Source: an uncultured Bacteroidales bacterium
GTDB lineage: Bacteria > Bacteroidota > Bacteroidia > Bacteroidales > Bacteroidaceae
Direction: 5' to 3'
Assembly (NCBI GenBank): GCA_902779875.1
Contig: CACZCX010000008.1
Location: 62,001-126,000 of the forward strand
DNA: 64,000 nucleotides
The notes beneath the pieces were generated by a model. That model saw nothing but the letters and a program-made list of their open reading frames with translations, made no database searches and was not told the DNA's origin. Shown here one piece after another: positions 54,023-61,137 of the stretch. How positions within the stretch are numbered: position 1 is the first letter of the stretch; the number at the start of each line of letters is the position of its first letter. A program made the translations under genes and the position numbers.

Positions 54023-54156
54023 GCAAATTCTATAGATAGGGTTGCCGGACTACGGCCCCTTTGGGGCCTATCCCTCCCACGCCCTATGGGCGCGGGCCCC
54101 TCCCTCTAACGCGCCGAGGGTGGCGACGGTCCTGCAACCCTATCTATAAAATTTGC
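54023..54156. repeat. 134-bp inverted-repeat element (MITE-like)
   Basis: Terminal arms of 23 bp, GCAAATTCTATAGATAGGG-TTGC at 54023-54045 and its complement at 54134-54156, differ at one base. The inside is very GC-rich and has nested hairpins (GGCCCCTTTGGGGCC, CGCCCTATGGGCG). It lies inside the polyamine operon between speB and the CASDH gene. It holds no ORF. Confidence 0.75.
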
Positions 54157-54159
54157 TAA

Positions 54160-55017
54160 TCATGACTTGAGAGCTAAGAGCAATTCTCTAATTATTTTGC
54201 AGGCGGCTGCTGTAGACGCCCCTGTCTGGTCGTATGGAGGGCACAATTCGTTCACATCCAAACCCACTATGTTGCAACCTCCGCAGACGGTTATTAATGC
54301 ATCGTACAATTGCATGAAGGTGACGCCGCCGTACTCGGGGGTGCCGGTGCCGGGGAATACTGAGGGGTCCATTACGTCCAGGTCGATGGTGAAGTAGACG
54401 GGTACCTGACCTAAGGCGGCAACGGTTTCCTTCAGGCCGTCAAAGCTGAAGGGGTGCAGGTCGGTGTGACCGGCGCGGGCCCAACGCCACTCGGCACGCT
54501 CGCCGGAGCGGATTCCGAACTGGTGGATGCGGCCGTCGCCTGTCAGGTCGTGGCAGCGGCGGATCACGCAGGCATGCGAGAGCTTTACGTCGAGGTAGTC
54601 GTCACGCAGGTCTGTGTGGGCGTCAAAGTGGATTATGTGAACGTCGGGGTATTTCCTGAATACCTCACGGAAGGCTCCCAGGGTTACCAGGTGCTCACCT
54701 CCTATCATGAACGGGATCTTACCGTCGGCAAGTATCACCGATGTACGCTCCGATATCTGGTCCAATGCCTTATCGGCACTGCCTATGCAGAGTTCTATGT
54801 CACCGCTGTCAAACACGCTGATGTCCTCCAGGTCGCGGTCCTGCCAGGGGCTGTAGGTCTCCAGTCCGAATGACTCGGAGCGGATGGCATGCGGCGCAAA
54901 CCTTGTGCCGGGGCGGAATGACGTGGTGGAGTCAAACGGCGCACCGAACAGCACTATGCGCGCATCGGTATAATCGGCATCACAGCCTATGAATGTCTCA
55001 ACGTTCCTCTGCAACAT
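54160..55017 (-). CDS. speB: Agmatinase (ureohydrolase family)
   Basis: 285 residues. The Mn2+-binding motifs of the family are clear: GGEHLVTLGAF near residue 105, HFDAHTDLRDDY near 130, and FTIDLDVMDPSVFPGTGTPEYGG near 210-230 (DLDVMDPS). The usual reaction is agmatine to putrescine plus urea. It lies 3 bp after speE and just before the inverted-repeat element. Placement after arginine decarboxylase supports agmatine as the substrate. Confidence 0.93.
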   Translation of the reverse strand: MLQRNVETFIGCDADYTDARIVLFGAPFDSTTSFRPGTRFAPHAIRSESFGLETYSPWQDRDLEDISVFDSGDIELCIGSADKALDQISERTSVILADGKIPFMIGGEHLVTLGAFREVFRKYPDVHIIHFDAHTDLRDDYLDVKLSHACVIRRCHDLTGDGRIHQFGIRSGERAEWRWARAGHTDLHPFSFDGLKETVAALGQVPVYFTIDLDVMDPSVFPGTGTPEYGGVTFMQLYDALITVCGGCNIVGLDVNELCPPYDQTGASTAAACKIIRELLLALKS

Positions 55018-55020
55018 GAC

Positions 55021-55890
55021 TTAATCGTATATGCGCTCCACATCGGCCAGCATGCGCTCCACGTAGGCGGGCAGCGCGAAACAGCCTTTGTGCAGGTTCG
55101 TAGTGTAATAATCGGTCTTGATTCCAAGCTGGTTCCAGGCCTCGGCATCGAGGTCGATCACCGGACGGAACTTCTTGGATGCGAATCCGAACAGCCAGTA
55201 ACCCGACGGGTATGTAGGAATATGAGCCTGATACACGCGGCTTATGGGGAAGCTGTTCACGATACGCTTGTGAGCCTTCTGGGTCTCTATGCGGTCCTCC
55301 TCGTAGAAGGGACTCTGATGCTGGTTCACCATGATTCCATCGGCCTTGAGTGCCTTGTAGCAGCTGCCGTAGAACTCACGGGTGAGCAGACTCTCGCCAG
55401 GTCCGTAGAAACCGGCCGAGTCAACTATTATAAGGTCGTACTCGTTCTCAATATGGCGGATGAATCGCAGCGCGTTCTCGGTGTAGATGGTCACGCGCGG
55501 GTCATCGAGTGACTCGGCCATCTCGGGGAAATACTCGCGGCAGGCCTGTACCACGCCCTCGTTTATCTCAATAAGGTCGATGGTTTTGACCGTCTTGTAT
55601 TTGAGCAGCTCGCGAACCACGCCTCCGTCACCGGAACCGAACACCAGTATACGTTCTATTGCAGGATTCACGGCCATAGGTACGTGTGACAGCATCTCAT
55701 CATAAATGAACTCGTCACGCTGTGTGAATATGATGTAGCCGTCCACAGCCAGGAAACGTCCGAACTCGGGTGACTCGAATATATCGACCCTACCAAGGTC
55801 GTTCTCGGCCGAATAAAGATGCTTGTCAACCTTTACGGAGAACTTTACATTGGGAGTATGAAGCTCAGTAAACCAGAATTCCATGGGCAA
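55021..55890 (-). CDS. speE: Spermidine synthase-like protein with non-canonical active site
   Basis: 289 residues, the polyamine aminopropyltransferase fold: RDEFIYDEMLSHVP (residues 58-71), VFGSGDGGVVREL (83-95), IEINEGVVQACREY and VDSAGFYGPGESLL (156-169). Several key positions differ from classic SpeE: the motif YHEM is YDEM (D64), GGGDGG is GSGDGG, the adenine-site DG is NA (N139-A140), and the catalytic DSTD/DSSD is DSAG, so the second Asp is Gly160. No SAM decarboxylase gene is in the window. Operon position is 2nd, 6 bp after speA and 3 bp before speB. Canonical activity is doubtful. Confidence 0.8.
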   Translation of the reverse strand: MPMEFWFTELHTPNVKFSVKVDKHLYSAENDLGRVDIFESPEFGRFLAVDGYIIFTQRDEFIYDEMLSHVPMAVNPAIERILVFGSGDGGVVRELLKYKTVKTIDLIEINEGVVQACREYFPEMAESLDDPRVTIYTENALRFIRHIENEYDLIIVDSAGFYGPGESLLTREFYGSCYKALKADGIMVNQHQSPFYEEDRIETQKAHKRIVNSFPISRVYQAHIPTYPSGYWLFGFASKKFRPVIDLDAEAWNQLGIKTDYYTTNLHKGCFALPAYVERMLADVERIYD

Positions 55891-55896
55891 ACAGAA

Positions 55897-57354
55897 TCAA
55901 TATGTTGTACTTTCCTTAATCACATTCAGACGCTCAACCTTCTCATCCTCAGGGCCTGTGAGCTGGCATCCCTTCTCCTTGGCGTAGAGGATATAGTCGA
56001 TGATCTCCTGCGTAATGCGCTCACCCGGCGCCAGGATAGGAATTCCGGGAGGATAGCACATGACGAACTCCGTACATATACGTCCGTTGGTCTCGCGGAT
56101 GGGAATCATCTCCTCCTTGGGCGCGTAGAAAGCCTCCTGCGGAGTCATGACCACCGACGGGTTGATGTACTCATGGTCAAACAGACCTGAACGGTCCTTG
56201 CTGTATCGGCGCTTCACGTCGACAAGGGCGCTCACCAGTCGCTCCACCTCACGCATGCGGTCACCTATCGATATGTAAGCCAACACGTTACCCATATCAC
56301 CCAACTCCAGCTGGATATCATACTCGTCACGTAGCAAGTCATAAACCTCAATGCCGGCAAGACCGATGTCCAAGGTGTAGACGGTCAGTTTGGTGGGGTC
56401 AAAATCATACACGCTGTCACCGTTGATCAGCTCCTTGCCGTAGGCGTAGTAGCCGCCTATCTTGTTGATCTCGGTGCGGGCGTAATCGGCAATACGCATA
56501 ACCTCGGCGAACAGCTCCCTGCCGCGCAGGGCCAGGTTGCGGCGTGATATGTCAAGACTTGAAATAAGCAGGTACGATGCGCTCGTGGTCTGAGTGAGGT
56601 TAATCACCTGACGCACATAACCGGCACTCACGTTAGGACCGGTGAGCAGGAACGAACTCTGGGTCAGGCTGCCGCCGGACTTGTGCATCGAGACCGATGA
56701 CATATCGGCCCCTGCCGCCATTGCGGTCACAGGCATGTTCTCACCAAAGTAGAAATGTGTGCCGTGAGCCTCATCGACCAACACCATCATGCCGTGCTCA
56801 TGGGCAATCTCAACGATTTTCTTGAGATTTGAGCAGATTCCGTAGTATGTGGGGTTGTTCACCAGGATGGCCTTTGCCTCGGGGTTCTCCTCGATGGCAC
56901 GCTCCACCTGCGATATCTTCATGCCCAGGGCTATACCCAGGCGGTTATCCGTATCGGGATTCACGTAGATGGGAGTCGCGCCGTTCACAACCAGGGCGTT
57001 GATGACGCTGCGGTGCACGTTACGCGGCAGGATGATTTTCTCACCGCTCTTGCAGGCGGTAAGCACCATAGTCTGTACGGCCGATGTGGTACCGCCCACC
57101 ATGAGGAATGCATGTGCGGCGCCGAATGCCTCGGCGGCCAGTTCTTCGGCCTCCTTGATTACTGAAATGGGATGACAGAGATTATCCAGGGGTTTCATCG
57201 AGTTGACATCCAACTCAACGCACTGCTTACCGAGCAGTGAAACCAGTTCGGGGTTTCCCCTACCTCTTTTGTGACCGGGTACATCGAAAGGTACCACTCT
57301 GTTCCTGCGGAACTCCTGAAGGGCTTCATAAACGGGAGCTTTTCGCTGATCCAT
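55897..57354 (-). CDS. speA: Biosynthetic arginine decarboxylase (Orn/Lys/Arg decarboxylase, short type)
   Basis: 485 residues. Fold I PLP enzyme: VPFDVPGHKRGRG at residues 21-33, MVGGTTSAVQTMV (85-97), VLVDEAHGTHF (PLP Asp194), and SMHKSGGSLTQSS (PLP Lys225). The length and layout match the short Bacillus SpeA type (about 490 residues), which decarboxylates arginine; the lysine- and ornithine-using relatives are close, so the substrate is supported mainly by the agmatinase gene in the same operon. First gene of the operon; promoter and leader described at 57419-57724. Confidence 0.88.
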   Translation of the reverse strand: MDQRKAPVYEALQEFRRNRVVPFDVPGHKRGRGNPELVSLLGKQCVELDVNSMKPLDNLCHPISVIKEAEELAAEAFGAAHAFLMVGGTTSAVQTMVLTACKSGEKIILPRNVHRSVINALVVNGATPIYVNPDTDNRLGIALGMKISQVERAIEENPEAKAILVNNPTYYGICSNLKKIVEIAHEHGMMVLVDEAHGTHFYFGENMPVTAMAAGADMSSVSMHKSGGSLTQSSFLLTGPNVSAGYVRQVINLTQTTSASYLLISSLDISRRNLALRGRELFAEVMRIADYARTEINKIGGYYAYGKELINGDSVYDFDPTKLTVYTLDIGLAGIEVYDLLRDEYDIQLELGDMGNVLAYISIGDRMREVERLVSALVDVKRRYSKDRSGLFDHEYINPSVVMTPQEAFYAPKEEMIPIRETNGRICTEFVMCYPPGIPILAPGERITQEIIDYILYAKEKGCQLTGPEDEKVERLNVIKESTTY

Positions 57355-57418
57355 CTACTGCAAAATGTTTTTAAAGTTCAACCATCCAGCCTTTTTCCCG
57401 CCCCTTCTGACAGGGGAC

Positions 57419-57459
57419 AAAAAAAAGACATAAACAATAAAACCTTTCTTGTTTACGTC
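57419..57459 (-). terminator. Attenuator-like intrinsic terminator in the speA leader
   Basis: On the minus strand, an 11-bp stem (GACGTAAACAA with TTGTTTATGTC, one G-U) closes a loop of 11 and is followed by eight T. It lies between the operon promoter and speA, about 65 bp before the start codon. The leader ORF's stop codon (57453-57455) is inside the 5' arm. Confidence 0.7.
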
Positions 57460-57644
57460 TGCCATACGGGGAATCCTCCCCTCAAGCATTGCCTTAAATC
57501 AGAGTCTATATAGTAAACAAATACTTTTACTACTCTTCTTATTGACCGTTTTCCAAGTCGGGCGGTTGTTGACAACCATCGGTTATAAAGTAACCAACTC
57601 AAAAAAAAGGGTACGTTACCGTACACAATGTGCGTTATGCGCAC
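57453..57644 (-). CDS. Possible leader peptide of the polyamine operon
   Basis: 63 codons between the promoter and speA, with eight arginines (TARLGKRSIRRVVK in the middle, DLRQCLRGG near the end). The TAA stop lies in the ascending arm of the terminator, the layout expected if a ribosome at the stop unfolds the terminator. No homologue or ribosome-binding site is recognised, and an ORF of this length can occur by chance in the AT-rich leader. Treat as a hypothesis. Confidence 0.35.
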   Translation of the reverse strand: MRITHIVYGNVPFFLSWLLYNRWLSTTARLGKRSIRRVVKVFVYYIDSDLRQCLRGGFPVWQT

Positions 57645-57694
57645 AACTCAATAATAGGAAAACTCTGATTCAATCCATTCTGCTTTCCTGACTG

Positions 57695-57724
57695 CAAAGG
57701 TACACCTTTTTTATTACCCCCAAA
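57695..57724 (-). promoter_or_regulatory. Promoter of the polyamine operon
   Basis: Minus-strand TTTG at 57721-57724, an 18-bp spacer and TACCTTTG at 57695-57702: a good -33/-7 match. The transcript would start near 57688, giving a 5' UTR of about 335 nt, very long for this group. Confidence 0.65.
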
Positions 57725-57734
57725 CCTTTTTATA

Positions 57735-57860
57735 AAAAAAAACTGCAACATTAGGAAGGTTTAGCTCGACGGCCCGAAGGGGAAAGTCAACCGTCCCTAA
57801 TGTGTTAGTTTTCCCGCAAAACTGCAACATTAGGAACCGTCCCTAATGTTGCAGTTTTTA
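57735..57860. repeat. REP-like element with a 33-bp insert, copy 2
   Basis: Same composite as 49815-49927: AACTGCAACATTAGGA, insert (GGTTTAGCTCGACGGCC... CGAAGGGGAAAGTC), ACCGTCCC, then a second, normal palindrome. It lies between the divergent speA promoter and tRNA-Pro promoter. Confidence 0.85.
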
Positions 57861-57878
57861 AAAAATCAATTATCTTTG
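57849..57878 (+). promoter_or_regulatory. Promoter of tRNA-Pro, -33 box inside a repeat
   Basis: TTG at 57849-57851 lies in the last arm of the REP-like element (TGTTGCAG); 19 bp on is TATCTTTG at 57871-57878. Same spacing as the tRNA-His promoter. Confidence 0.7.
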
Positions 57879-57904
57879 CACCGCTTTTCAGGAAGAGAAG
57901 CTTT

Positions 57905-57979
57905 CGGGATGTAGTTCAGTCCGGTTAGAATGCCTGGTTTGGGACCAGGTGGTCGAAGGTTCGAATCCTTTCATCCCGA
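57905..57979 (+). tRNA. tRNA-Pro (anticodon TGG)
   Basis: Acceptor stem CGGGATG/CATCCCG; anticodon stem CCTGG/CCAGG with loop TTTGGGA, anticodon TGG at 57940-57942; T-arm with GGTTCGAATCC. Discriminator A57979; CCA is not encoded (ACAAAG follows). Confidence 0.95.
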
Positions 57980-57980
57980 C

Positions 57981-58030
57981 AAAGGGGAGGCTTGATTGCC
58001 TCCCCTTTATCGTGTAAAAGGATTCAAGGA
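57981..58030 (+). terminator. tRNA-Pro terminator with an outer inverted copy of the tRNA end
   Basis: Inner stem AAAGGGGAGGC/GCCTCCCCTTT (57981-58008). Outside it, GTGTAAAAGGATTCAA is a diverged inverted copy of the tRNA T-arm/acceptor region TCGAATCCTTTCATC (10 of the first 11 bases match, then a weaker stretch). Same arrangement as tmRNA and tRNA-His. Confidence 0.7.
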
Positions 58031-58033
58031 CTC

Positions 58034-58121
58034 CTTTTATTTTGCTACGTAAAAGCGCTCCATTTCGCTTGGCGGTCCTCCGGGTCCGCGGTCTCGTTCG
58101 TCACCTCGCTCGCCCCAATAC
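58034..58121 (+). repeat. RNA-gene-associated conserved element, copy 3
   Basis: Blocks in the same order as copies 1 and 2: CTTTTATTT, hairpin TTTTGC/GTAAAA (58040-58054, one G-U pair), GCGCTC, CGCTTGGCGG, TCCTCCGGGTCCGCGGTCTCG, TTCGTCACCTCGCTCGCCCCAATAC (read in parts). It runs up to the convergent spt gene's stop. Confidence 0.75.
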
Positions 58122-58131
58122 GTTATACCTT

Positions 58132-59319
58132 CTACTTCAGAATCTCGTAGGCCTTGAAGCACTTGACGAGCTTCTCGGTGGCTATATCGATCTGCTCCTT
58201 GGTGTGGGTTGCCATAAGCGAGAAACGGATCAGCGTATCCTCAGGCGCGCAGGCCGGCGGGATGACCGGATTCACGAACACGCCCTCCTCAAACAGCATC
58301 TTGGTAATGTAGAAAGTCTTGTAGAAATCCCTTATGTAAAGCGGAATGATGGGGGTCGATGTCTTACCGATCTCAAATCCGAGCTGACGGAAGTTGTTCA
58401 GGGCGTAATTCGTCAGGTCCCACAGGTGGGCAATGCGCTCCGGCTCGTTCTTCATGATCTGCAGGGCGGCACGCGCTGCTGCAGTAGCTGCAGGAGTGTT
58501 GCTGGCGCTGAATATATACGCTCTGGAGTGGTGACGGACCCAGTTGATGATGTTCTTATCGGCCGCAATGAAACCGCCGATGGCAGCCAGCGACTTGCTG
58601 AACGTACCCATCACGATGTCAACCTGGTCAGTCAGGCCGAAGTGGTTGCACACGCCGCGGCCGTGGTCACCCATCACACCCAGTCCGTGAGCCTCATCGA
58701 CCATGATGCTGCAGTTGTACTTGTCCTTGAGAGCCACGATGCCCGGCAGGTCAGCCAGGTCACCCTCCATGCTGAACACGCCGTCCACCACGATCAGCTT
58801 GAGCGAATCGGGCTCACAGCGCTTGAGGGTCTTCTCGAGCGACTCCATGTCGTTATGCTTGAACTTGAGCGGCTTGGCAAACGAGAGACGTCGGCCGTCC
58901 ACGATCGATGCATGATCCAGGTCATCGCAAATGACATAATCATCGCGGCCCATCAGGCATGAGATGGTACCAAGGTTGCTCTGGAAACCGGTTGAGAATA
59001 TCATGGCGTCCTCCTTACCCACGAACTCAGCCAGCTCAGCCTCGAACTGCTGATGCAGGTCCAAAGTACCGTTCAGATAACGTGAACCGGCGCAACCCGT
59101 GCCGTATTTCTTGACCGCCTCGACGGCAGCCTCGATTACTTTAGGATGATTGGTCAGACCCAGATAGGAATTGGAACCGAACATGAGAACTCTCCGTCCC
59201 TCCATGGTAACCTCCGTATCCTGCATGGTTGACAGGCATCTGTGATACGGATAAATGCCCTGCGCCTTACCTTCCTGAGGAAGCGTGTATAGTGCGCATC
59301 TTTCGCTAAGTTTACTCAT
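58132..59319 (-). CDS. spt: Serine palmitoyltransferase
   Basis: 395 residues, an alpha-oxoamine synthase (fold I PLP). Motifs: GSNSYLGLTNHPKV near 50, GTGCAGSRYLNGT near 73, DDLDHASIVDG near 130, VDEAHGLGVMG near 203, and GTFSKSLAAIGGF (PLP Lys near 239). The N-terminal GIYPYHRCL block resembles Bacteroides SPT rather than KBL or BioF. It condenses serine with palmitoyl-CoA, the first step of sphingolipid synthesis, a hallmark of this phylum. The glycine C-acetyltransferase alternative is less likely. It is divergent from a diacylglycerol/sphingosine-kinase-fold gene. Confidence 0.87.
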   Translation of the reverse strand: MSKLSERCALYTLPQEGKAQGIYPYHRCLSTMQDTEVTMEGRRVLMFGSNSYLGLTNHPKVIEAAVEAVKKYGTGCAGSRYLNGTLDLHQQFEAELAEFVGKEDAMIFSTGFQSNLGTISCLMGRDDYVICDDLDHASIVDGRRLSFAKPLKFKHNDMESLEKTLKRCEPDSLKLIVVDGVFSMEGDLADLPGIVALKDKYNCSIMVDEAHGLGVMGDHGRGVCNHFGLTDQVDIVMGTFSKSLAAIGGFIAADKNIINWVRHHSRAYIFSASNTPAATAAARAALQIMKNEPERIAHLWDLTNYALNNFRQLGFEIGKTSTPIIPLYIRDFYKTFYITKMLFEEGVFVNPVIPPACAPEDTLIRFSLMATHTKEQIDIATEKLVKCFKAYEILK

Positions 59320-59326
59320 AACGGCG

Positions 59327-59356
59327 CAAAATTAGTCAAATTGCCGGATGGTGCAA
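59327..59356 (-). promoter_or_regulatory. Promoter of spt
   Basis: Minus-strand TTG at 59354-59356, 19-bp spacer, TAATTTTG at 59327-59334, ending 8 bp before the start codon: a full-consensus promoter with a very short leader. Confidence 0.65.
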
Positions 59357-59398
59357 TCTTTTTCCCTATCTTCGCGTGAGGTTTATCGAAAGAGGATA

Positions 59399-60292
59399 AT
59401 GAAACGCAAGATTCTGTTTGTTTACAACCCGATCTCAGGAGGTCGCCGCATCATCCCCGTACTGCCCATCATAGAGCGGTTCATAAACCGTGACCTCTAC
59501 GACTATGAGATCATCCACACCACCCACAAGGGTCACGCCACCGAGCTCGCACGCGAATATGCCGCCAGAAAGTTCGATGCGGTACTCGCCGTAGGAGGTG
59601 ACGGAACCGTGAACGAGGTGGGTTGCGGACTCATAGGCACCGGCACAGCCCTGGGCATCATACCCTGCGGCTCCGGCAACGGACTTGCGCGTCATCTGGG
59701 CATCCCCATCGACCCCTTCAAGGCAGTAAAATGGCTTGACAAATCCATCTTTACCGACATAGACTACGGAATGATTGAGGACCAGCCGTTCTTCTGCACC
59801 TGCGGCGTTGGGTTCGATGCAGCCGTAAGCGATGCGTTCTCCAAGGCCCGCACCCGCGGCGTGCTCACCTACCTGGAGAGCATAATGAAGGAGATCGCCA
59901 CCTATCAGAACGACCGGTACAAACTCTCTTTCGATAACTCCAGCGAGCAGTTCGAGGCCTTTTTCATAACCTGTGCCAATGCCGCCCAGTGGGGAAACAA
60001 CGCCTTCATAGCACCCACCGCATCACTGCAGGACGGTCTCCTGGACGTGATTGCCGCCCATCCCTTCACTGTGGTCGACGCCCCGCTCATAGCCTTCCAG
60101 CTGTTCAACCGCCAGATTGACAGGAACCCCAACGTAAGTGTGCGCCGATGCAACCGACTGACCATAACCCGCAACTCGGACGGCCCCGCCCATTTTGACG
60201 GCGAACCTATGAACCTGGGCAAGGAGATACACATTAACCTGGTGCCCAAAGGCATCAAGGTCCTGCTCCCCGACAAGCGCCGCGGAATCTGA
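59399..60292 (+). CDS. Diacylglycerol/sphingosine kinase-fold lipid kinase
   Basis: 297 residues from the ATG at 59399 (MKRKILFVYNPISGG); an upstream frame to 59348 lies in the promoter region. The DAGK catalytic domain is clear: VYNPISGGRR (residues 7-16), AVGGDGTVNEVGCGL (GGDGT, near 63), and PCGSGNGLARHLGI (near 90). The C-terminal GFDAAVSDAFSK and FDGEPMN blocks follow. The family phosphorylates diacylglycerol, sphingoid bases or related lipids. Divergence from spt makes a sphingoid base or ceramide substrate a fair guess. Confidence 0.88.
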   Translation: MKRKILFVYNPISGGRRIIPVLPIIERFINRDLYDYEIIHTTHKGHATELAREYAARKFDAVLAVGGDGTVNEVGCGLIGTGTALGIIPCGSGNGLARHLGIPIDPFKAVKWLDKSIFTDIDYGMIEDQPFFCTCGVGFDAAVSDAFSKARTRGVLTYLESIMKEIATYQNDRYKLSFDNSSEQFEAFFITCANAAQWGNNAFIAPTASLQDGLLDVIAAHPFTVVDAPLIAFQLFNRQIDRNPNVSVRRCNRLTITRNSDGPAHFDGEPMNLGKEIHINLVPKGIKVLLPDKRRGI

Positions 60293-60311
60293 AAAACCTT
60301 CCTGTAAATTT

Positions 60312-61019
60312 TTAGAATTTGAGGTAAAAATCCCTTACAAGCGCCGCATATTCAGCGGTAGCCTTGCCGTCTGCTCCGAACATACACAGGATATCATGTC
60401 CGGCATCCAAGCCGCCATCCATAGACAGCTCCACAAGTGACCGTTTGGGAGTCTTTCCCGCCACTGTAACAACATCGGTCCTGCGACTCAATCCAAGTCC
60501 TTGGACAGCAGCACATTTGAGCAATGTTTCAACAGCATCTGCAGGAATCACCACCGACAGCCTGCCGGCGGGAGCCAGCATCAAAGCGGCGCATTCCATC
60601 AGTGTTTCAAAGCTGAGCGAGTCGTTGTGTCGGGCGGTGTTGCGCCCTGCATCGGGACAGCGTAACGAATCCCTGAAATAGGGAGGATTACAGACTATAC
60701 GGTCAAACTTCAGGCCCGGTCGGAACGTTGAAACATCGGCGTTAACCACCTGAATGACAGCGCCCCACTCGCTCGCGGCGGCATTCGCTGAAGCCTGGGC
60801 TGCGGCGCTCTCATCGATCTCCACGGCCGTCACGCTCCCGGCACCCCGCTGAGCCGCCATGATGGCCACCAGACCCGTACCCGTGCCTATGTCGAGCACG
60901 CTCATGCCGGGCTCCAGCCGGAACCATGCGCCCAGCAGTACGCCGTCCGTTCCCACCTTCATGGAGCATCCCTGCTGCTCAATCCGGAACCGTTTGAATT
61001 CAAAATAAGAGTTCGACAT
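60312..61019 (-). CDS. trmN6: tRNA1(Val) A37 N6-methyltransferase TrmN6
   Basis: 235 residues from the ATG at 61019 (MSNSYFEFKRFRIEQQG). The family start KQFRIEQ-C-MKVGTDGVLLGAW and SAM motif VLDIGTGTGLVAIMAAQR are present, and the catalytic motif is CNPPYF near residue 115 (N-P-P-Y). It methylates adenine 37 in tRNA-Val. A TACTTTTG -7 box on the minus strand lies at 61047-61054. Divergent to lon. Confidence 0.92.
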   Translation of the reverse strand: MSNSYFEFKRFRIEQQGCSMKVGTDGVLLGAWFRLEPGMSVLDIGTGTGLVAIMAAQRGAGSVTAVEIDESAAAQASANAAASEWGAVIQVVNADVSTFRPGLKFDRIVCNPPYFRDSLRCPDAGRNTARHNDSLSFETLMECAALMLAPAGRLSVVIPADAVETLLKCAAVQGLGLSRRTDVVTVAGKTPKRSLVELSMDGGLDAGHDILCMFGADGKATAEYAALVRDFYLKF

Positions 61020-61137
61020 AACTGGTACAATGGTCAAAACCGTCTGCAAAAGTACTTTTTTTGTTTTATTTGACGCCTCAAGTCGCGGTTACATGCGCGC
61101 AATGCATTAAATTTGCAGATTATTTGCAGAAAGATAT

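Noticed and set aside
24163..57860. Palindromic repeats as a CRISPR array
   Set aside because: Elements are scattered singly between genes, with no regular spacers and no cas genes.
58042..58962. 306-codon plus-strand ORF
   Set aside because: Antisense shadow of the well-supported spt gene and part of the repeat element.
58132..59319. Glycine C-acetyltransferase (kbl) instead of spt
   Set aside because: No threonine dehydrogenase gene nearby, and the N-terminal block and divergent lipid kinase favour serine palmitoyltransferase; not fully excluded.
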